Assembly: GCA_942159475.1 (NCBI GenBank)
Contig: OW804095.1
Coordinates: forward strand, 62,834,773 to 62,898,772
Direction: 5' to 3'
Source of the DNA: Sthenelais limicola
Taxonomy: Eukaryota; Annelida; Polychaeta; Phyllodocida; Sigalionidae
Length of the DNA: 64,000 nt
The translations under genes and the position numbers were made by a program. This document shows positions 56,386 to 64,000 of this stretch, piece after piece; the first letter of the stretch is position 1, and every line of letters begins with the position of its first letter. Under the pieces are notes generated by a model, which did no database searches, had not been told where the DNA came from, and was given only the letters and a program-made list of their open reading frames with translations.

Positions 56386-56420
56386 CTGAAGAAGGCACAT
56401 ACGCCGAAACGCGTAGGGTT
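56386..56420 (+). ncRNA. Hammerhead-ribozyme-like motif, probably retroelement debris
   Basis: CTGAAGA, then GGC-ACATAC-GCC, then GAAACGCGTAGGG follows the order of the hammerhead core (CUGAUGA, stem II, GAAA). The core has A in place of the U of CUGAUGA, so activity is doubtful. Segments of the CTGAxGAAGGC...GCCGAAACGCGTAGG type are common near Penelope-like and other retroelements in animal genomes. Confidence 0.4.
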
Positions 56421-57469
56421 ATCCTATTTAATAATAAACCTAACAAAAACCCAGTTGGATTACATACCTCTGTGTGTTTACCACCTTTCAAGTAATATTA
56501 ATAACAACACAATCGATAAAATGCCAAGTTACTATTATTACTAATTTGATAATTGAGTCTGGTATATGCAATCTTTGAAGGCTGCCGCTTCTGGGTCTTG
56601 AGGCATGATGATGTTCTGAACGTTCAAGATGAAAATGCATGACCCAAAGAATGATAATAATTACCTGCCTCACAACATTAAAATGTTTGCACTAATAGGA
56701 CAGGGACTACTACACGTACATCCTCGTGGCAAACCAAACTCAGTGAGGAAAGCACATTGTGTATTTGAAAATAAGGGCACATTGTTATCTTTCATAAAAG
56801 TTTGTCAAAGCTTTTAACCAATTTACAGTTTTCAATTATCGCCTCCAACCTTTCAATCATTTCCGCTTAATTCAACTCCTATTTGAATCAAATTGTTAAA
56901 CACATTATCACTCATCGAGTTATTGATAAGGGTCGGAGGTGGACAATAACATTTCCTCAGACTGAATGATAATTAGGGTTTACGACTTGATCAAAACTAT
57001 TTTTTCATAGCTTCCTCAAAGCTGCCACGTGGTAACATCTGATTCTTATGTTTCTCATGTCTCTCAAACTTTGCTTTAAATATGAAACACGTTTTTATAC
57101 CAACAACCAGTCTATCCTTCTCTAACGTCTTTCTCATACACGTTTCCGAGGGGTGTAATATATAATTTTCTAGTTTAATATCTAGTTTTGTTCTATATTT
57201 ACCAAGATTACTATAACTACATAGATCTATGAAATGCTACTTTTTAGGACAGGGTCAAGACCCTGGCATATTCTGGTTCATAGTGAATGATGTCGAAGTC
57301 TCGTCAAAATGATACTATCGGTGTGAGCTTCATCTACTCTTTCATCTGAACTCTGTGTGTGTGTTGGAGGGTCGGGGTTGTGGGGCGGGACGGGCAGCAG
57401 TGCATTGTGCTATACTGCCCACCAGACTGGAAGTGAGGAAGTGAGGAATGGTGTATCCAAGTAAAGCCA
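56421..57469. other. Intergenic, no gene seen
   Basis: AT-rich, ending in a GC-richer stretch (57350-57430). Chance ORFs only. Confidence 0.4.
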
Positions 57470-57590
57470 TTAGAGCCTTCGTTTATGGTCCTCACTGTTC
57501 TCTAAGCCTGCCGGAAACAAGCTTCGGCTTCACCTTGTCTTGTTCCCGGCAGGCTTAGAGAACAGTGGGGACCATAAACGAAGGCTCTAA
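57470..57590. repeat. 121 bp hairpin with near-perfect 51 bp arms
   Basis: 57470-57520 (TTAGAGCCTTCGTTTATGG and on) is inverted at 57540-57590 with two or three differences, and the loop contains a small CTTCGG-type stem. It is bounded by TTA...TAA, which would fit a short MITE. Confidence 0.7.
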
Positions 57591-57635
57591 CCGCCTAGTG
57601 GTGGCTGTGCTATGTAACACATGGACACTGGACAA

Positions 57636-57870
57636 GAGTGAGAGCAGAGAGGAGTGTACTGTGTGGAGGAATATAGGAGGAGAGAAGAGAAGGAGAGAGA
57701 ACAAGAGAAAGAAAAAGAGAGAGTCAGTGTGAGTGAGTGAGACAGTACAGTATAACTCACATTAAAGTGGAGAAGGAAAAAGAGATAGAGGGAGAGAGGG
57801 CGGGGCGGGGAGAAAGACAGACAAACAGACCGACAGCCTGGCAGACAGACAAAGACAAGCAGTGACAGAG
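57636..57870. repeat. GA/GACA-rich low-complexity tract
   Basis: A long run of GAGAGA, GTGAGTGAG and GACAGACA. The 104-codon ORF on the opposite strand (57901-57587), rich in Ser and Leu, is a product of this composition. Confidence 0.75.
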
Positions 57871-60800
57871 AGGGAGCAACAATCCAAAATGATTGCCACA
57901 TTGGTACAACATAATTTTGATTTTACTGGACCCTATCATTATTTCCGTTGTTCAACCAGTATTTAACTGCCAACTAAAACCAACATTGATTTTTGGTGCA
58001 CAATCCCAAAGCGAAGCCAAGTAATTATGTATTTAACAGTGACCAGCAGCTCCTCGATTAAAGTCATTAATCCTGTGCACCAGCAAGCCCCAAACGGAGG
58101 TTATTAATCCTTTTAGTCTTGGGTGATTATATCCCCAAGCCGGTCAAGGCTCCTGCAAGCCATCCTTTAGTTAAACATATACCTTGGCTTAAGAATGGGC
58201 TACCTTATATATGACAATCCAAGATCATGGTAGGCCATATGTTATCAAGTTAAACATGTTCATATACTTAATTTATGAAGCAAAGATTATAATATAGATA
58301 TACCAGAGGCAAACGTTTTTCAATTCTATAATATGAAGATGGTTCAATGTATTTGACCAAAATGTATTTGACCAAAAAGGATTTGTCCAGTTGTTTTTGC
58401 GACAAGTCTTTTAAAACGTCCTCAGCTGTATTTGAAGGACCCACCCAAATTCTTTCCAGCGAAGACAACACTTAATATCGGTCACCAGCGGCCGCTTTTG
58501 CTCGGTCAATTCGGCTTCAAATTCATGTATAAATAAAGCAGAATATTGATAAATTCAGTGTTATAAGTTATAATATTTATAAATTCGGTAAGATTTATTG
58601 ACGCAATAGCTGAGAATGCAGTTTTAACACTAAGTCAAAAGCTAGTTGTGAGTACAAACTTACTGATTCAGGCTTTTCTATTTGTCATGGGAAATTTCAA
58701 ATCGAATAGCATGCTAATCAGTAAGCCATTCACTCATATAATAGAAACACACATAAAAATATCGTCTTGTTGTTTTCTCTCATTCCTTTCTGACTTTTGC
58801 TCTTTTCACGATTGAAGACAGAACAACACTTGATCAAGTTAATAATAGCAGTGCTTTCTCGCATCTGAATACCTTCATTATCCGGAGAAAGAGAATAAGG
58901 CTGCTTTTGAATACGGATGCCAAGTGTTATCCGCCTTTCCAATAAAAGAATGTATGATTGATCCAGAGGAATACTGCATCAATTAGTGTTTCTTTAATAG
59001 AAATTATTTCCATGATTATCATTGATGGGTACAAAATTGTATACTCTGTCCAGGCCTGTTATTTGTTATGTAAGTATCGATGACGCTAAAATAAAATATG
59101 CAGACAGCACGGATTGTAAATTTCCCTGATAATATACCTTTTTTTTTAATTATGTGGAGGATGAAGTATTGTAAGGAAAGGAACAGAGTTGTTGCTTTCT
59201 GTAACAGGGAATTAAATAAAGCTGAGCCTTTATGGATTGAAAAGTGACTGAAAGTTAAAAATTAGAAATCAAGAGGAAAATTAGGAAGCCGCGGATGAAG
59301 CTGAACGTTGGCGATGATATAGAAATGTATTCACTTTTTATGACGTTGGGGCAAATATTTTCACATGTAGCTCTCAATGCCTGGAACCTGGCCTGTGAAA
59401 AGCCAGGCAACATAGGTAAAACATCAAAAGATTGAAATATTGCTTTTTTGAACTGATTACCAGTCACTTTGGAGAAAAGGAAATGTGGAGGTGTTATGGC
59501 ATAAACATTACATTAACAGATTGTTATTTCTGCAAGATGACAAACGCAAGATTGAGGACTGACATGTATGGAAGAAGAATAACGGGGCTTTACTCATTTT
59601 GTTCTATGTCACATTGCGCGTTTTGAGCTGCGTACTAACAGTCTAGAAGTAACTAGGCCTATATAAGTTGTTTGGAGCTATGCAATTATCTAGAGACATT
59701 GGCATTGTTTGATTCGGGAAAGTAACCCTTTTCAATAGTTAAGCATTCATCCGAAATGTTTTGCAGTATTTAATTGAAAAATAACAATGTTGGGGGCCTA
59801 TTTGAATTTCTTTCCAAGAGAACCTTGTGAAATGGGTCCACAACCGGTCCAGGCGCTAACAAATATGTAAAAGGCATCTAGCCGTCTCGCCAGTGAGGTC
59901 CAATAATGTCATGGGGTGTGCAAGTAAGAACAGGGTAATCTTCGCCTTGAAGTTTGCCTGCAGGCGAGGAAGCAGCCCTTTGCTGTGTCGTGTCCGAATC
60001 ATTAAAAGCCAAGCCAGCATCTTTGTTGTTCTGTTAAAGTTTGATCTGCATTACATGCCTGGGCAAGCCGCGTGGTGACTTGGTGCATGTCTGCAAGTGG
60101 TAGATAACATAGCCACATTTGTCCCCCTTTTCTGGTAAGTCTTTATAACTAATATCTCGAGGGAGGACTGGGTCACAGAGTATGCTTTGTATATCCACAG
60201 TGTTTGTAAGTGGTGTTCAAGGGCTGGCAAGAGCAAGCTTCACCTAAACAGTAAAATAGGAGAAAACTAATCGTTTATGGGGCCTTCGGAAGCATTGTCG
60301 AATTTCCAAAAGGCATTGGAGTGGTCGCCTCTCCTCCTTTGTCAGTCGCATGAATATTTAAACATGTATTCATTTGCCTTGAGACAGTTGGGATAAAGAG
60401 GATGTGGGTAGTACTGTAGAGCAACATTTGGTGAGTAAAGATCCATTTATTGTGAATATATGTTCAAAGACCAGCACGAACTAGATTCACAAGGCTGTGT
60501 TTGGTATAATTGCGATGTACGTTCTTTTCATTTACAAACAGTCATTGGGAAAGACTGTCCGCCTCGCAGGCTAGGTGATACAATGACCTAAATGTCAACA
60601 TTTTTGGGCTTCCCAATGAAAACAACATGGGTTGATGCTTTCTAAAGCCATCAGTAAACCATGCCTGAGCTTTTCTTTTTATGCAAACTTTTCAAGAAAG
60701 AATTATGGTTGTGATATTTTCATCAATATTTACTACAAGTTTACTAACCCTAAATGTTGGTTGATCATGCTTATGCAGTCCAAAATATCTAGTTAACGGT

Positions 60801-63800
60801 AGCAAATCGTTCAGTATTTACTTCAAACCTATGAGTGTGGTAAACTCTTATCAAACCATCCCTGACATCGCTTTAATCATCAATTTAAAGCATTTGGATG
60901 TACACTAGGAATACTCGGTCTTTAAGACAAGACAAAAAGATTTGCAAAAGACCAGAGCGCGCATTATGAAGATTCTTCATTCCCATTGCCTGCTGTGTCC
61001 TTTCTTCTTATCCTTCCCGCCCCTTCATTTCCTTTTCATTGTCTGCAATATCATACCCATTTGGAGGTTTTCAACAAGTTCCGGCCTTCAACAGTTCAAG
61101 CCACTCCCTCTACGGGCAGTTCTCTTTTTACGCCTCTCTCCGCCTGCTGATCCATCCTTTCACCGCAGTTTAAGTGATGATATAAGATATTTTTTATCGC
61201 ATTGGGGATTCTCTCATTATACCTGCTGCCTCAGTGTTGCACCTCTGAGAGAAAGGTGTTATATGAAAATGTGTCTATCGTGGATATGAAATAGTTGTGT
61301 TTGAGTCCATGGACATGATAATTAGTCAAGAGGAGGATGATCAGGTTATGGTCTCCAATTCGGGTGTTTCATAACATAGATACTACGCTTGTTTATTCCT
61401 TCTTTTAATGCAAAGTTTGTTCCATTTGTTGGAAGATTTTCTCATTACAATCGGCAAAATATACTTAAGGCAACTGTTATATTTCTATTTCTGATATATA
61501 TTTCCTAAACCGTGGACCATGCTTTCGAACCCTGACATTTCCATTACTATTAGAAAGATAATGAAATTTACATTAAACAAGTTTTCGCTGTTATATATTA
61601 GCTTTTTCACACAGGTACTAGAACCCTCCATATGTCAGATACTACAATTATGTTTACTGTCTGGAAGCTCTGGAAAGTATTACATCAGAAGTATGTTGAT
61701 CAGACCACAGGGACACCCTACCCCCGACCCCCACCCAAGGCCCTAATTAAGACTCATACTTTCCAACATATATGATATTATAATATAGACATATCTGTAA
61801 TCTATATAATACGGTCTGAAATTTATATTATAAAATATGTGAACTGCCACTGCTCGTCATATCCCACCGCACTTAAAATACAATTGTTATCATCTATCGG
61901 TTTGAGACCGAGACTTAGTGTAGTCTGGCTATTTCAGCCTCCATACGGTATGTGTTTTTTGACAAATATATTATTGCTTCTAGACTTGTCTATTTGACCG
62001 AACGCTGACGATGCACTTTGCCCCAAAACTAGAATGAAGGAGGAAAATGAAATCATCCCATGTCATTAGGAGTAGCGGCCACCCTCCATTCCATTGATTC
62101 GCAATGAATACTAGTTGGGCGTTCACATGAAGAATTACCAAATAACCCCAGCATAATCGCAAGTATGTGATACACAATTTGATAAATATTTACTAACTGG
62201 ACACGGACCCAAACGTTACTATACATAATTTAAAAGGTGATTCTGTTTTCAGACTTGCTATTTTGAGAGGAATTAAGATGATTACCAATTTATATAGTCC
62301 AGCCATTGAGGACGATGCTTACCTTTGATGGACAAATAAAATGCTATTGTCCTATAGTCAAACCGGAATAATACGAGGCCGACATGGAGGAATCCTGCGG
62401 AATTCAACTGGTATTTGAATAAATTCACCTGAAAATTAACGGCCCGAGCAGCAAGCATTCCGTGGCCAAGAAGGCACTTATAAGGAATTCTCTCTAAACA
62501 GCTCTCTTCACCGACACCTGCAACCCTCTTGGTTTCTAATACCAATGTCCTTGTGATGTCTTATTTTTCAGAAATCCATGAGCCGTTCAACCCCGATGAT
62601 TTTATCAGGGAATTGCTCACATCGCCTACAAAGCGGATTGCAAATCAAAAATGGAATTGATAACTAATCCTCTTTCCCCACTAATAAACACGGGTGAGGC
62701 ATAAAAGGCACTTGTAATTCAGAGTCGCATTGTCAACGCTCTACCTTCATCATTACTTCTTGTTGTCTTGATAATCGTGCCAGAATTGGCTAATAATGTT
62801 ACTAGGGCTCCTCACATGCTGGCAGGATTGAAGTGGAGAAGAAGGGGGAGGCGGATGAAGAGAATTTTGGCGAGTTGTACCAATCCTTGCTACTAACGAT
62901 ATCTGGAAACTTATAAATAGACATAACGTCCAATATCTCCCGGACAAAATCTGCAAAGGATTTGACTCCTTAGTTGGTATATTAAAAGATCAACGTTTCA
63001 TGCGTCAATATACATGTAAGTAAAGCCCGATATCCATTACCACAGCCGCCTAAAGTACGTTTGGTGCATCGCAAGACAAAACAGCACAATGTTAAAATAT
63101 TATAGTCAGCTGGCTGGCTGTGGCAATGGGAATTCTGCAAGCGCAACTACAAATATGAATAGAATGGCAGGCATGGGGGTGTTAATTCAGGACCGATAGA
63201 TCCCTAGATAGTTTTATCTCTAATTCCCACCTACATCTACGACAAAATAAAGGAGGTGGCTTCAGACTTTTTGGTCTATGATAGAATCTAAGTGCCTGGC
63301 GAATATGATCACGGTTGATCATGTGGGCGTCGTAAAAGGATTGAGCTGCAATTAAAAATAGCAGAATGGATTTCGGTAGCCATCTTTGACGCAAGTCAGA
63401 ATAAAGAGGCGGGGGAGAAAGAGTTCTTAAAGGGATCCAGCTCCCAATAATCACCAAAGGGGAATGCCCCATTTGGTGTAACTGTATCCGGTCCATCAAA
63501 CACCTCTGCCTTCCCTGTTTTCCCAGACTTGTTTGGGACAATGGTTGCGGTGGGAAATCCAAACTCTCGTTTGCTTCCAACCGTTGGATTATTCAGGACG
63601 CTACCATGACAACTGTTTGTATATGTCCATCTATTGATAGATTACTGTTGGAAACAGGTATATTGCCACGTACTATCCATTCACTTATCCGCGCCCTTTC
63701 ATTGTTGGACTGGCTCCAAATCAAAGTGAGGATATCACATCTGATATTAATTAAAGCCATCTCATTTCACCGGCTTCAAAAGGCCTTTATTGTCGCCGGC

Positions 63801-64000
63801 GAATGATCAAAGATTTCAACTTATAATTACATGCGTTGACTATTAGCGATCATGGGTCCTAGTAAAAAGGCCTTGAACTATTACTGCTGCCAATGCAGAG
63901 TTTCGTATTTTAGCTAAACAACTGTCTGTTTAGAACGGAAATTTCACATTCTTCCTAGGGTCGATTGAGCCTATTGAATATAAAATAGAGTTGTGCGTGA
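57871..64000. other. Gene-free region, parts resemble regulatory DNA
   Basis: No exon could be supported. Several stretches are less AT-rich than the surroundings and contain clustered transcription-factor-like words: ATTAATCC pairs (58056-58115, Otx/bicoid-like); CTTTGTTGTTC and AAAGTTTGATC (60021-60050, Sox- and TCF-like); ATTGCAAATC (62636-62645, octamer-like); and GATCAAAGATT with AATTAAAG (63750-63820). Such words arise by chance, so this is only a pointer. Confidence 0.25.

Noticed and set aside
57587..57901. 104-codon - strand ORF with a signal-peptide-like start
   Set aside because: The Ser/Leu-rich sequence is explained by the GA-rich low-complexity tract on the other strand.
62753..62956. 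- strand ORF with a hydrophobic start, tested as the missing neuropeptide signal-peptide exon
   Set aside because: The only donor is a weak GTTAGT, and its phase does not match the neuropeptide exon at 51169.

Overview
This is a metazoan nuclear window of AT-rich DNA. Its genes have several exons with ordinary GT-AG introns, and there are many foldback or MITE-like repeats. The palindrome TAGGCCTA recurs often, and the neuropeptide precursor and retroelement types suggest a marine invertebrate (perhaps an echinoderm or other deuterostome, or a lophotrochozoan). I cannot name the species. Most of the ORFs in the window are not genes. The host exons below were assembled by hand from splice sites, reading phase and recognised protein motifs.

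Layout. (1) 134-5863, + strand: the last five visible exons of a single-pass membrane protein with a Thr/Ser-rich ectodomain and a very basic/acidic coiled-coil tail. Its introns hold a 2.9 kb inverted-repeat element and a 0.7 kb foldback element. (2) 11869-7158, - strand: a complete eight-exon gene for Mediator subunit 27 (MED27), 307 aa, convergent with gene 1. A 192 bp hairpin MITE lies just past its stop codon, and a foldback element with tandem-repeat arms sits in intron 2. (3) 11870-16041: intergenic DNA with palindromic repeats. (4) 16046-32883: a very large (16.8 kb) Ty3/gypsy-type endogenous retrovirus-like element. Its two 399 bp LTRs are identical by eye and flanked by ATAG on both sides. 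It carries gag, a -1 frameshift site, pol (PR-RT-RNaseH-IN), a small unrecognised Cys/Arg-rich ORF, an env like the baculovirus/errantivirus F fusion protein with a probable separate leader exon, and a polypurine tract. About 6 kb of it is non-coding. (5) 32888-50620: apparently gene-free DNA with several perfect short palindromes and a local tandem duplication. (6) 51169-50625, - strand: the last exon of a neuropeptide precursor encoding about ten short amidated RYamide and RWamide peptides. (7) 51170-64000: gene-poor DNA with a tRNA-derived relic, a hammerhead-ribozyme-like motif typical of retroelement debris, a 121 bp perfect hairpin and a GA-rich tract. Parts of the last 6 kb resemble regulatory DNA.

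How it works together. The retroelement is the most unusual feature. Everything needed for an infectious-type life cycle appears open, with no visible inactivating break: Gag with a coiled coil and an RNA-binding tail, Gag-Pol by a T TTT TTC slip directly before the gag stop, Env from a probable spliced message, and an extra ORF between pol and env. Identical LTRs suggest very recent insertion. The host genes (transcription co-activator, membrane protein, neuropeptide) have no evident functional link.
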